64,000 bases of DNA from contig CACXGN010000007.1 of NCBI GenBank assembly GCA_902767225.1, forward strand, positions 20,292-84,291, written 5' to 3'. The notes under the pieces are model-generated. The model saw nothing but the letters and a program-made list of their open reading frames with translations, searched no databases and was not told where the DNA came from. This DNA is from an uncultured Eubacteriales bacterium. GTDB taxonomy: Bacteria > Bacillota > Clostridia > Christensenellales > Borkfalkiaceae. A program made the position numbers and the translations under genes. Of the stretch, positions 1 to 8,132 are shown piece by piece. Every line of letters starts with the position of its first letter. Positions within the stretch are counted from its first letter, which is position 1.

Positions 1-2323
1 TTGCGGAAAAGAGCATAGCAGTAGAATCGGAATAGTGTACCTGTTTTTCTTTATCTTCTTCTTTGGAATATTTATCGTTCCATTCGTCGAGATATTTTTT
101 GATGCTTTCTTTCGCGTCGTAGTCAACCGAATATATAGAAAGTTTATTTATAGTCGGATCGTGGGCTACCGTTCTTAATCCCACCGAATAACTTGTAGAC
201 AGCGCCTTTAACATTATTTTGGCAGGCGCGGGTGCGGCGGCGATAAACGTTGCCATTGTCGGATCTTTTTCATACCAAGAATAGCAAGTAACTTTCTTTT
301 CGGTTTTCGCCTCGATAGCCGAACCAATTGCGGAAGAATTTTTATTATCGTTTAAGATCCTTTCCACAAACTTATGCGTATATGCAAGCCCCGTATCGAG
401 CACGCCTTCGGATACTTCGTCTTTTAAGCGAACCACGCCCTTTATTTTAAGCGTTAGGTCGGGAGAAGAAAGCGCAAACGGCGCGTCTTTAAGGAAAGTT
501 TTATCGTAGAAAGTTCCGTCGGCATTCTGCACGAAGCGGTTATCGTTTTTAAGGTAATAAAACTCTTTACCCATAGCGTCTTCAAAAGATATTTCTTCGC
601 TGCCGCCGAATTCCACTTTATAAGAAGTTACGTCAAGATTTTTTATCGTGCGGTATCCCAAAAGCGCAAGGGTTATATCCGAAATTCTGTTATACCTATC
701 CACCACTATAAGCATCTCGTCTTCTTCTGTCGCCCAGTCGCCGGACAATAAATCGTATTGAGATTCGATAAGCGTTTGACTATCGGGGATTTCGGAAAGC
801 GTAGGAATATAACTTCTGACAAATTCCGCAGAGATATTCATATTAGAGTTCTGAATACCAGCGTTGAACATCTTTTCAAGATACTTTACCAACTGATCTA
901 TGGGAATAGTAAACCTTGCGTCGCCAAAGGCGTCGGTCAAAAATCCTATGTCGGAATAGATATAGTTATTAACGTCGAATCCGTAACTCTTCTTTAAGGT
1001 ATACGCCCACTTTTTATCGGTGTTTTTCGCTTCGTCGTTTTTCTTATCGACAAAGGTCTGAACGTATCCGATATATTCGTCCGTCAGTTTATTGCTTTTA
1101 AGCATGTTGGTAAGATCGCCGAACATTTGGCGGGTATATACGTATTTTTTGAACTTCTGCGCTTTAACTTCGTCCGACACCGTTTGGTTTACCAGTTTGT
1201 TAAAGTCAGTTAGATCGATGGTCGCTTCCGAAACGGTTAAAGGATACACGGAAAGCGTATCCGTTTGAAGTTTATATATATAGTTTGAAAAGCCGTTCGA
1301 TACCGCAAGAACGAGCGCTATACCTATAATGCCGATACTTCCCGCAACGGAAGTTAAAATCGTTCTGCCCTTTTTGGTTCTAAGGTTACTGAGCGAAAGC
1401 CCGAAAGCCGTTTTTAATTTCATAGCGGCTTTGCCTTTCTTTTCCTTTTTTACGGGAACGGAGTTTCCGTCGAACGGATCGGTATCGCCCGTTTTTTCCC
1501 CGTCTAAAAGCGAGATGGTGCGGGTGGAATACTTTGCGGCAAGTTCGGGGTTATGGGTTACCATTATAACCAAGCGGTCTTTCGCAACTTCTTTTAATAG
1601 TTCCATAACCTGAATAGAAGTGGAAGTATCAAGCGCGCCGGTCGGTTCGTCCGCCAAAATGATCTCCGGATCGTTAACGAGCGCCCTTGCTATCGCCACC
1701 CTTTGCATCTGACCGCCTGACATTTGATTCGGAAGTTTATGCGAAAGCCCTTTAAGCCCTACTTTTTCAAGCGCCAACTCGGCTCTTTTTCTGCGTTCTT
1801 TTTTGCTTACGCCCGAAAGAGTTAACGCAAGTTCAACGTTAGATAAAACCGTTTGGTGCGGGATAAGGTTATAACTTTGAAACACAAACCCGATACTGTT
1901 ATTACGATATGTATCCCAGTCGCCGTCTTTATAACTTTTTGTCGAAACACCGTTTATAATAAGGTCGCCCGAAGTATACCTATCCAGCCCGCCTATAATA
2001 TTTAAAAGAGTGGTTTTCCCGCAGCCGGAAGGTCCTAATATAGAAACGAACTCGTTTTTTCTGAAATTAAGGTTTATGCCTTTAAGTGCCGAAACCTTAA
2101 AATCGCCCGTGCCGTAAACCTTTACGATATCTTTTAATTTCAGCGCGCACTCGTTATCGTTATCTTTGCGTGCGGGAAAAGAGTTTTCGGCACTTTCCGA
2201 AATCTCTCGATTTGTTTTTGCTTTCTCGGACGGAGTTTTTCTTGAAGAAAATATCAATGCGAAAACTCCGCAAATAAGCAGTGCCGAAAAAAGACATATC
2301 AATATTATGCTTACGGTATCCAC
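1..2323 (-). CDS. MacB-like ABC transporter, fused ATPase and FtsX-type permease (partial, C-terminus off window)
   Basis: The frame is open from a GTG start at 2323 (ribosome site AGGAGGTGAAC just upstream) to the left window edge, about 774 codons. In order it has an N-terminal hydrophobic helix (about residues 5-26), a charged linker, an ABC ATPase with Walker A GPSGCGKTT, signature MSGGQMQRVA and Walker B IILADEPTGALD, then a basic linker, a transmembrane helix following NLRTKKGRTILTS, and a long extracytoplasmic domain. The last FtsX helices must lie beyond base 1. The family couples ATP hydrolysis to mechanical work on envelope substrates such as peptides, lipoproteins or drugs; the substrate here is unknown. 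It lies 30 bp downstream of htpG with no visible terminator, so read-through is possible. An extra N-terminal helix before the ATPase is unusual for MacB/LolD-type proteins. Confidence 0.85.
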   Translation of the reverse strand, partial: MDTVSIILICLFSALLICGVFALIFSSRKTPSEKAKTNREISESAENSFPARKDNDNECALKLKDIVKVYGTGDFKVSALKGINLNFRKNEFVSILGPSGCGKTTLLNIIGGLDRYTSGDLIINGVSTKSYKDGDWDTYRNNSIGFVFQSYNLIPHQTVLSNVELALTLSGVSKKERRKRAELALEKVGLKGLSHKLPNQMSGGQMQRVAIARALVNDPEIILADEPTGALDTSTSIQVMELLKEVAKDRLVIMVTHNPELAAKYSTRTISLLDGEKTGDTDPFDGNSVPVKKEKKGKAAMKLKTAFGLSLSNLRTKKGRTILTSVAGSIGIIGIALVLAVSNGFSNYIYKLQTDTLSVYPLTVSEATIDLTDFNKLVNQTVSDEVKAQKFKKYVYTRQMFGDLTNMLKSNKLTDEYIGYVQTFVDKKNDEAKNTDKKWAYTLKKSYGFDVNNYIYSDIGFLTDAFGDARFTIPIDQLVKYLEKMFNAGIQNSNMNISAEFVRSYIPTLSEIPDSQTLIESQYDLLSGDWATEEDEMLIVVDRYNRISDITLALLGYRTIKNLDVTSYKVEFGGSEEISFEDAMGKEFYYLKNDNRFVQNADGTFYDKTFLKDAPFALSSPDLTLKIKGVVRLKDEVSEGVLDTGLAYTHKFVERILNDNKNSSAIGSAIEAKTEKKVTCYSWYEKDPTMATFIAAAPAPAKIMLKALSTSYSVGLRTVAHDPTINKLSIYSVDYDAKESIKKYLDEWNDKYSKEEDKEKQVHYSDSTAMLFSA

Positions 2324-2353
2324 GTTCACCTCCTAATACTATCGCCGATTTTA

Positions 2354-4228
2354 TCAGATTATTTCGGATAAGCCCATAACGAACGCCGAAACGTCTTCTA
2401 TCGGCAAACCTTCTAATAGTCTTGCCTGTTCGTATAAAACTACGGCATATTTTTTCAAAGTTTCTCTGTCGTCATTATATAACTTTATAAGTTTTTCGGT
2501 TACCTTATGCTCGGAATTAAGTTCAAGGATCTTTTCAGCCGAGATCTTATTTTCCGAATTAGGCATGGAATTTAATACCTTTTCCATCTCGATGGAAATT
2601 TCTCCGCCGGCTGTTAAGCATACGGGATAAGTTTTAAGTTTAGAAGAAAAACGAACTTCTTTTACCTTTTCGCCGAGCGTTTCTTTAATAAAGTCTAAAA
2701 GTCCTTTATTTTCGGCGTTCTTGTTCTCTAATTCCTTTTTCTCTTCTTCGGTGGCGGTGGAAAAGTCCGCGTCGGTTACAGCCTTAAACTTCTTTCCTTC
2801 GAACTCGCCCAAAATTTTGGTTACGAATTCGTCTACGTTATCTTTAAAGTATAGTATTTCGTATCCGCCGTCTTTCGCCTTTTCGATCTGCGGCATCTTA
2901 TCGATCTTATCGTAGTCTTCGCCGCAAGCGTAATAAATTTCGGTCTGTCCTTCGGGCATTTCTTTAACGTATTCCGACAGCGTAACGAGTTTTTGCTTTT
3001 TCGACGAATAAAACATCAAAAGGTCTTTAAGCGCGTCTTTTTTAAGCCCGAAGTTATCATACACCCCGAACTTTATCGAAAGCCCGAACTCGGTGAATAT
3101 CTTTTCATACGTTTCCCTATCGGACTCTAACGTCTTTTTAAGTTCCGCTATTATCTTCTTTTCAAGGCTCGTGGCAATCGCTTTAACCTGCCTGTCCTGT
3201 TGCAATATCTCACGCGAAATGTTTAAGTTTAAGTCCGAAGAATCCACGATACCGCGCATAAACGCAAAGTAATCCGGAATAAGGTCTTCGCATTTTTCCA
3301 TTATCATAACGCCGTTGCAGTAAAGTTTAACGCCCTTTTTATAGTTTTTGGAATAATAATCGTATGGCGCTTTTGCGGGGATATATAAAAGCGTGTCGTA
3401 ATTGACCATGCCTTCGATTTTAGAGTAAATGGATTTTAGCGGCTTGTTAAAATCGTGAAATTCGCTCCTATAAAAATCTTCGAGATTTTCTTCCGTTACT
3501 TCCGCTTTTGGTTTTTTCCATATAGGCACCATGCTGTTTAAGGTCTCTATTTCCCTTTTGGTCTCGTATTCGGGCTTGTCTTCGGGACTTCCTTCTTTAA
3601 TCTTGGTCTTCGTGACTTCCATCGTGATAGGATATCTTATATAATCGGAATATTCTTTTATTAAACTTCTTAATTTATATTCGTCTAAATATTCCGAATA
3701 TTTAACGTCTTCGGTATCTTCTTTTAGCGTTAAAATGATATCCGTTCCCACGCCGTCTTTTTCGCACGGGGAAATTTCATAACCGGCAGCGCCCTTGCTT
3801 TCCCACTTAAAAGCGGAGTCCGCGCCGAAAGCCTTTGAGATAACCGTGATTTTATCCGCAACCATAAACGCCGAATAAAAACCCACGCCGAACTGACCTA
3901 TAAGGTTTTCGCTTAGATCTTCTTTGTTTTCGGACTTAAAAGAAAGCGTTCCCGACTGCGCAATCGTTCCGAGATTTTTTTCAAGTTCAATATCCGTCAT
4001 ACCTATTCCGTTGTCGGAAACGGTAAGAGTTTTATTAGCCTTATCGGGGGTTATTCTTATGGTAAAATCGCTTTTGACGTTTCCGTCGGTCAAGGATTTG
4101 AATTTTAATTTATCTATTGCGTCTGACGCGTTAGAGATAAGTTCTCTCAAAAAAATGTCTTTATTAGTATATATTGAATTTATCATTAAGTCTAAAATTC
4201 TTTTAGATTCCGTTTTGAACTGTTTCAT
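2354..4228 (-). CDS. htpG: Chaperone HtpG (bacterial Hsp90)
   Basis: A 624-residue ATP-dependent cytosolic chaperone that remodels client proteins under heat and other stress. The N-terminal GHKL ATPase domain is clear: ELISNASDAIDK near residue 30 (with the catalytic Glu and Mg-binding Asn), DNGIGMT around residue 75, and GQFGVGFYSAF near 112. The middle domain contains the NLNISREILQQ motif that supplies the ATPase arginine, and a C-terminal dimerisation domain follows. Length is normal for the family. The ATG at 4228 follows an AAGGAG site. The gene has its own promoter at 4278-4306 but, unlike hsp20 and groESL in this window, no CIRCE element; an inverted repeat spans its -35 region instead. 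Confidence 0.98.
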   Translation of the reverse strand: MKQFKTESKRILDLMINSIYTNKDIFLRELISNASDAIDKLKFKSLTDGNVKSDFTIRITPDKANKTLTVSDNGIGMTDIELEKNLGTIAQSGTLSFKSENKEDLSENLIGQFGVGFYSAFMVADKITVISKAFGADSAFKWESKGAAGYEISPCEKDGVGTDIILTLKEDTEDVKYSEYLDEYKLRSLIKEYSDYIRYPITMEVTKTKIKEGSPEDKPEYETKREIETLNSMVPIWKKPKAEVTEENLEDFYRSEFHDFNKPLKSIYSKIEGMVNYDTLLYIPAKAPYDYYSKNYKKGVKLYCNGVMIMEKCEDLIPDYFAFMRGIVDSSDLNLNISREILQQDRQVKAIATSLEKKIIAELKKTLESDRETYEKIFTEFGLSIKFGVYDNFGLKKDALKDLLMFYSSKKQKLVTLSEYVKEMPEGQTEIYYACGEDYDKIDKMPQIEKAKDGGYEILYFKDNVDEFVTKILGEFEGKKFKAVTDADFSTATEEEKKELENKNAENKGLLDFIKETLGEKVKEVRFSSKLKTYPVCLTAGGEISIEMEKVLNSMPNSENKISAEKILELNSEHKVTEKLIKLYNDDRETLKKYAVVLYEQARLLEGLPIEDVSAFVMGLSEII

Positions 4229-4277
4229 TTTGTCTCCTTAATTCTTTGGCACTCCGTTTGCCTTATTGCTAAAAATA

Positions 4278-4324
4278 ATTATAAACTTTTCGCGCTGAAA
4301 GGTCAACCGATTTACAGCGCGAAA
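4278..4324 (-). promoter_or_regulatory. htpG promoter with inverted repeat over the -35 region
   Basis: On the minus strand TTGACC (4306-4301) and TATAAT (4283-4278) are separated by 17 bp. Two 10-bp arms, TTTCGCGCTG (4288-4297) and CAGCGCGAAA (4315-4324), form a perfect dyad flanking the -35 hexamer. No U-run follows the dyad in the htpG direction, so an operator is more likely than a terminator. The cognate regulator is not identifiable. Confidence 0.65.
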
Positions 4325-4340
4325 GACTTTGTTTTTTGTC

Positions 4341-4380
4341 AGTTAAAACGCCGTCGCTTTTTGGCGACGGCGTTTTAACT
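4341..4380 (-). terminator. Terminator of hsp20 (perfect 17-bp stem)
   Basis: Perfect inverted repeat, arms 4341-4357 and 4364-4380 with a 6-nt loop, directly after the hsp20 stop codon. The GC-rich core is followed inside the stem by a TTTT run, as in intrinsic terminators. The symmetry would allow it to work in both directions. Confidence 0.85.
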
Positions 4381-4800
4381 TTAATCGATCTGAATATTCT
4401 TGGGTAAAGCCGGTTTTTCTTCTTTCTTTTTAATATCGATATAAAGCGTTCCGTCCTGATATTTTGCCTTGATATCTTCTTCGGATACTTCTTCGCCCAA
4501 ATAGTAACTTCTTGCGCAAGATACGCTTCTTTCTCTTAAAACGTATTTCTTGTTGTCTTCTTCTTTTTCGGTCTTTTCGGCTTTAACGGTCAAATATCCG
4601 TCTTTAAGGCTTAAATTTATATCTTTTTTGTCATAGCCCGGCATATCGATACTTACTTCGTATCCGTTTTCGGTCTCTTTAACGTCGGTTTTCATTTCTC
4701 TCTTGCTATCGGCAAGATAGAACGGTTTGAAAAAGTCGTCAAACATATCGCCGAAAATATCGTTGTTCCTTCTGTTACTTCCCATTAAATAATTTTTCAT
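4381..4800 (-). CDS. Small heat shock protein, Hsp20/alpha-crystallin family
   Basis: A 139-residue ATP-independent holdase that binds unfolding proteins and keeps them soluble for refolding. The N-terminal arm (FGDMFDDFFKPF) is followed by an alpha-crystallin domain from about residue 38: YEVSIDMPGYDKKDINLSLKDG and then the GTLYIDIKKKE strand. A Lys/Glu-rich C-terminal tail follows, with no obvious IxI motif (the end is LPKNIQID). The start is the ATG at 4800 behind an AGGAG site. Expression is very probably controlled by HrcA through the CIRCE at 4849-4875. It is a single-gene unit closed by its own terminator. Confidence 0.95.
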   Translation of the reverse strand: MKNYLMGSNRRNNDIFGDMFDDFFKPFYLADSKREMKTDVKETENGYEVSIDMPGYDKKDINLSLKDGYLTVKAEKTEKEEDNKKYVLRERSVSCARSYYLGEEVSEEDIKAKYQDGTLYIDIKKKEEKPALPKNIQID

Positions 4801-4848
4801 AATACATATCTCCTTTTTATTTTTTTTGGCAGTCGATTGATTTGATTG

Positions 4849-4908
4849 TTAGCACTCTCTTCTTTCGATTGCTAACTCTTATTATAGTCGGAAAAATTCC
4901 TTTGTCAA
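4849..4908 (-). promoter_or_regulatory. CIRCE operator and promoter of hsp20
   Basis: The promoter is TTGACA (4908-4903), a 16-bp spacer and TATAAT (4886-4881). Immediately downstream lies TTAGCACTC-N9-GATTGCTAA (plus strand, 4849-4875), which matches the CIRCE consensus TTAGCACTC-N9-GAGTGCTAA except for one base in the second arm. CIRCE is the binding site of the heat-shock repressor HrcA, whose gene is not in this window. Confidence 0.9.
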
Positions 4909-4945
4909 TAGTTTTTTGCAATTTTTTTAAAAAAATTTAAAAAAT

Positions 4946-4975
4946 TTTCAGACGGGCGATTTTACCCGTCTGAAA
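4946..4975 (-). terminator. Terminator of the gpx-TSCPD-ohrR operon
   Basis: Inverted repeat TTTCAGACGGG (4946-4956) and CCCGTCTGAAA (4965-4975), followed on the minus strand by an A/T-rich tract with T runs. It lies just after the ohrR stop codon. Confidence 0.85.
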
Positions 4976-4984
4976 GAAGTTTAT

Positions 4985-5401
4985 TTAAATTATTTGATGA
5001 AGTATCCTGTAAAGATCTTTTGCGTCTTTTTGGCTTAATTTTATGCAAGAAGCGATTTTAAAGGGGATTTCCGCCGCAAGGTCTTCTAACTTTTTACCTT
5101 TTTCGGTAACGGAAATTATAACCGTTCTTTCATCTTTAACCGATCTGTTTTTTTCGATATATCCCTTTTTAATAAGTGCGTTAATAAGCGGAGAAAGAGT
5201 TCCGGAGTCTAAATAAAGCCTTTCCCCCAAGTGCTTAACGGTAACTTCGTTTTCTTCCCATATAACCATCATAGTTATATACTGTGTATAAGTAAGTCCA
5301 AGTTCGTTTAAATACGGCGAATACTTATTTACCACCGCGCGCGACGCCGCGTATAGCGGAAAGCAGAGTTGGTTATCGAGTTTTAACTGTTCGTATTTCA
5401 T
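4985..5401 (-). CDS. ohrR: OhrR-type MarR family peroxide-sensing repressor
   Basis: A 138-residue winged-helix repressor of organic-hydroperoxide defence. The N-terminus KLDNQLCFPLYAASR carries the single reactive Cys (residue 13) used by OhrR to sense peroxides, and the DNA-binding region has the family motif LGERLYLDSGTLSPLI. Nearly every landmark of Bacillus OhrR is present. The start is placed at the ATG at 5401, three bases from the upstream stop, because an upstream extension would add an atypical Arg/Lys-rich segment and overlap the previous gene. It is the last gene of a three-gene operon, and a perfect OhrR box sits on the operon promoter, so autoregulation is expected: reduced OhrR represses, oxidation of Cys13 releases it. 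Confidence 0.92.
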   Translation of the reverse strand: MKYEQLKLDNQLCFPLYAASRAVVNKYSPYLNELGLTYTQYITMMVIWEENEVTVKHLGERLYLDSGTLSPLINALIKKGYIEKNRSVKDERTVIISVTEKGKKLEDLAAEIPFKIASCIKLSQKDAKDLYRILHQII

Positions 5402-5402
5402 T

Positions 5403-5657
5403 TTACTTTTCTTTCTTTGCCGCTTTTGCCACCGCAATCGCAAGCTGATCCGCACAGGAAGTAGGTCTTCTTCCGCAAGTGTTTCCGGAACAAGCGTTAA
5501 CTATTTCTTCCGCAGGTTTTCCGTTCAGCAATTTAGATAACATTTTTAGGTTTCCGTTGCAACCGCCGTTAAACTTTATATCGGTAACGATCCCGTTCTC
5601 AATATTAAACGAGATTTCGGACGGACAAACGTCTTTGGGTTTAAATTTATATTCCAT
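5403..5657 (-). CDS. TSCPD domain protein (TIGR03905 family)
   Basis: An 84-residue protein of a small family that resembles the TSCPD domain found at the C-terminus of some ribonucleotide reductases. Conserved cysteines occur in KPKDVCPSEI, NGGCNGNL, CSGNTCG and TSCADQLA, suggesting a metal or redox site. Its biochemical role is unknown. The ATG overlaps the stop of the upstream glutathione peroxidase gene (TAATG), so translation is coupled, and the downstream ohrR gene follows within two bases. Its position between a peroxidase and a peroxide sensor suggests a role in thiol redox or metal handling during oxidative stress; this is inference from context. Confidence 0.85.
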   Translation of the reverse strand: MEYKFKPKDVCPSEISFNIENGIVTDIKFNGGCNGNLKMLSKLLNGKPAEEIVNACSGNTCGRRPTSCADQLAIAVAKAAKKEK

Positions 5658-6130
5658 TATAAAATCTCCTTAACTTTCGCATCAATTTTTTCGGGCGTGG
5701 TGGTAGGCGCGAAACGGTTTACTACTTCGCCGTCTCTGTTTACCAAAAATTTGGTAAAGTTCCATTTGATCTTCTTGCCGAAAACTCCACCCTTTTTGGA
5801 TTTAAGGAACTTATAAAGCGGTTCTTCGTTCTTGCCGTTTACTTCTATTTTTGCAAATTGACGGAAAGTTATACCGAATCTTCCGGTGCAGAAAGACGCT
5901 ATCTCTTCCGCGCTGCCCGGCGCTTGATTCAAAAATTGATTGCACGGAAAGTCTAAAATTTCAAATCCGTCTTTATTATATTTTTCGTAAAGGTCTTGAA
6001 GCCCGTCGTATTGTGGAGTAAAACCACAGCCGGTTGCGGTGTTTACGATAAGGAGCACTTTCCCCTTATATTCGCCAAGATCCACTTCGTTGCCCTTATT
6101 GTCTTTTACCTTAAAATCATAAATATTCAT
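5657..6130 (-). CDS. Glutathione peroxidase family thiol peroxidase
   Basis: A 157-residue thioredoxin-fold peroxidase that reduces hydrogen peroxide and organic hydroperoxides. The peroxidatic residue is Cys35 in TATGCGFTPQY (no selenocysteine), with the expected Gln69 in the FPCNQFLNQAPG region and Trp123-Asn124 in KWNFTKF completing the catalytic tetrad. Cys63 and Cys81 are candidates for the resolving Cys, which suggests thioredoxin rather than glutathione as donor, as known for bacterial and plant relatives. It is the first gene of an operon with a TSCPD protein and OhrR. Its promoter is overlapped by an OhrR box, so it appears to take the place of ohrA as the OhrR-controlled peroxidase. 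Confidence 0.95.
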   Translation of the reverse strand: MNIYDFKVKDNKGNEVDLGEYKGKVLLIVNTATGCGFTPQYDGLQDLYEKYNKDGFEILDFPCNQFLNQAPGSAEEIASFCTGRFGITFRQFAKIEVNGKNEEPLYKFLKSKKGGVFGKKIKWNFTKFLVNRDGEVVNRFAPTTTPEKIDAKVKEIL

Positions 6131-6155
6131 AAATCTACCTCCGAATTAGATTATT

Positions 6156-6193
6156 TACAATTTAATTGTATCAAATTGAATTTTATAAGTCAA
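6156..6193 (-). promoter_or_regulatory. OhrR box and promoter of the gpx operon
   Basis: Minus-strand promoter TTGACT (6193-6188), 17-bp spacer, TACAAT (6170-6165). A perfect 15-bp palindrome, TACAATTTAATTGTA on the plus strand (6156-6170), covers the -10 hexamer and the expected start point. Its complement TACAATTAAATTGTA is, to my knowledge, the same core as in the Bacillus subtilis ohrA operator. Confidence 0.9.
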
Positions 6194-6250
6194 GAGTTTT
6201 TTGTTTTTTTGCGAATTATTTTATTCCGCCGATAAAGTCAATAATCAGGC

Positions 6251-6284
6251 TTTAAAAAAGGCTCGCCCGAATTTAGGCGAACCC
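6251..6284 (-). terminator. Terminator after the dxs / sugar-dehydratase pair
   Basis: Arms GGCTCGCC (6260-6267) and GGCGAACC (6276-6283) pair with one G-U, and the minus-strand transcript continues into TTTTTT. Confidence 0.85.
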
Positions 6285-6302
6285 TTTTACTTTATGTTAA
6301 TA

Positions 6303-8132
6303 TTAAGATCTTTTATCTATTTTATAAGTCGGCACAAGTTCGTGCACCAACTCTTTCATTTTGTCCGTTTCGTTATATGCTTCTACGTATAGCTGCTGGA
6401 TTTTTTCAAATAGATTTTTCTCGTCAATTTGCAAGGGCTTTCCGATAGAGATCATATCGTTTGCGGTTTTAGATAGCCCTTCTTCTTCCATAAGTCTTTC
6501 TTCGTAAAGTTTTTCGCCGGGGCGAAGTCCGGTTATCTTTATATCTATATCCTTATAAGGTTCTAACCCGCTTAACTTGATTAAATTTACCGCCAAGTCA
6601 TATATGCGCACAGGTTCGCCCATATCCAAAACGAAAATTTCTCCGCCCTTTGCATATGCGCCCGCTTGCAGAACAAGACTTACCGCCTCCGGAATAGTCA
6701 TAAAGTATCTAACGATATCTTTATCCGTAACGGTAACGGGGCCGCCTTCTTGAATTTGCTTTTTAAATAGCGGAATAACCGAACCGTTAGAGCCCAAAAC
6801 GTTGCCAAAACGCACGGCCACGTATTCCGTTTCATACTTTTTATCCATCGTTTGAACGATCATTTCGCAAATACGCTTGGTTGCGCCCATAATGTTCGTG
6901 GGATTGACCGCCTTATCCGTGCTGATCAAAATAAACTTTTCCGCACCGAATCTTCCAGCCGCGTCGGCAACCTTATATGTGCCGCTGACGTTGTTTTTTA
7001 CCGCCTCGTTCGGGCTGGTCTCCATGAGCGGAACGTGTTTATGCGCCGCTGCGTGGAACACGATATCCGGTTTATACTCTTTAAATACGTTGTTGACTTT
7101 TTTGCTGTCTCTAACGCTGCCTATCAAAACCAAAAGGTTAAGTTCGGGATATTTTTTAATAAGTTCTTGTTGGATATCGTAAGCGTTGTTTTCGTAAATA
7201 TCGAAAATTATCAACTGTTTTGGGTTATGCGCCGCTATCTGACGGCAAAGTTCGCTGCCTATCGATCCGCCGCCGCCCGTCACTAAAACGGTTTTGTTTT
7301 CGATATACCCTATTATCTCGTCTATATTGACTTTTACCTGTTCCCTTCCCAGAAGGTCGGCGATACTTACTTCCTTTATGGAAGATACCGAAACCTTGCC
7401 TTCGGCGATTTCGTAAAGCCCCGGAACTGTCATTATCTTGCGCCCCGATTCTTGGCAAACGGAAATTATTTTACTTCTTACCGCCTTTGAAACGGACGGC
7501 ATCGCAATAACTATTTCGTCAACGTCGTATTTATCTGCAAAAGTTTTAACGTCTTTGATTTCGCCGACTACCTTAACGCCGTTGATTATAAGCCCTAATT
7601 TTTTCTTGTCGTCGTCTAAAATACATACGGGATAAAGGTTTGTTTTATCAGAATTAATCAATTCGTTGATAAATAAAGCACCCGCAGCACCGCCGCCGAC
7701 TACCAAAACCCGCTTACCTTTTTTCTTATTAAAACTAGAACGTTTAAGACTGGAAAAATACAGGTAAAACCTATAACTGAATCTCGAACCGAAAATCAAA
7801 GCCGAGTAAATAAAGGTTATAAGAAGCGTCCAGTTAAAGTTAAGGCTCATTGAAAATGTGACGATAATCAGGTTAAAGACCGCAAAGCAGACCATCGCGC
7901 ATAAAATTTTGAACATTTCGGAAAAACCGGCATAACGCATTATGCTGGTATAAAGCCCGAACGCAAACGAAAGCCCTACCGCTATAACCACGTTTGAAAC
8001 GTAAAGATACCAGTGTTCGACAAAATATTCCGTCAGCGATTCTTGAAGAATAAATACCGATAGCACGAAAGATAGCGATACAGCCAAAACGTCAAAGCAA
8101 ATAAGCGCGAACACTTTTAATTTTTTACTCAT
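6303..8132 (-). CDS. Membrane-bound nucleotide-sugar 4,6-dehydratase (CapD/PglF/WbpM-like)
   Basis: About 609 residues from the ATG at 8132, which overlaps the dxs stop codon (ATGA); an upstream start would lie inside dxs. The N-terminus has four to five membrane helices (about residues 1-130), then a first Rossmann domain with VLVVGGGAAGALF, then the catalytic SDR domain with VLVTGGGGSIGSELCRQI and STDKAVNPTNIMGATKR. This layout is that of UDP-GlcNAc 4,6-dehydratases, which make UDP-4-keto-6-deoxy sugars for glycans such as bacillosamine or FucNAc. The sugar product here is unproven. The enzyme could supply a precursor to the cluster at 29-60 kb, where a CapF-like reductase acts on such intermediates. 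It is co-translated with dxs and closed by a terminator. Confidence 0.9.
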   Translation of the reverse strand: MSKKLKVFALICFDVLAVSLSFVLSVFILQESLTEYFVEHWYLYVSNVVIAVGLSFAFGLYTSIMRYAGFSEMFKILCAMVCFAVFNLIIVTFSMSLNFNWTLLITFIYSALIFGSRFSYRFYLYFSSLKRSSFNKKKGKRVLVVGGGAAGALFINELINSDKTNLYPVCILDDDKKKLGLIINGVKVVGEIKDVKTFADKYDVDEIVIAMPSVSKAVRSKIISVCQESGRKIMTVPGLYEIAEGKVSVSSIKEVSIADLLGREQVKVNIDEIIGYIENKTVLVTGGGGSIGSELCRQIAAHNPKQLIIFDIYENNAYDIQQELIKKYPELNLLVLIGSVRDSKKVNNVFKEYKPDIVFHAAAHKHVPLMETSPNEAVKNNVSGTYKVADAAGRFGAEKFILISTDKAVNPTNIMGATKRICEMIVQTMDKKYETEYVAVRFGNVLGSNGSVIPLFKKQIQEGGPVTVTDKDIVRYFMTIPEAVSLVLQAGAYAKGGEIFVLDMGEPVRIYDLAVNLIKLSGLEPYKDIDIKITGLRPGEKLYEERLMEEEGLSKTANDMISIGKPLQIDEKNLFEKIQQLYVEAYNETDKMKELVHELVPTYKIDKRS

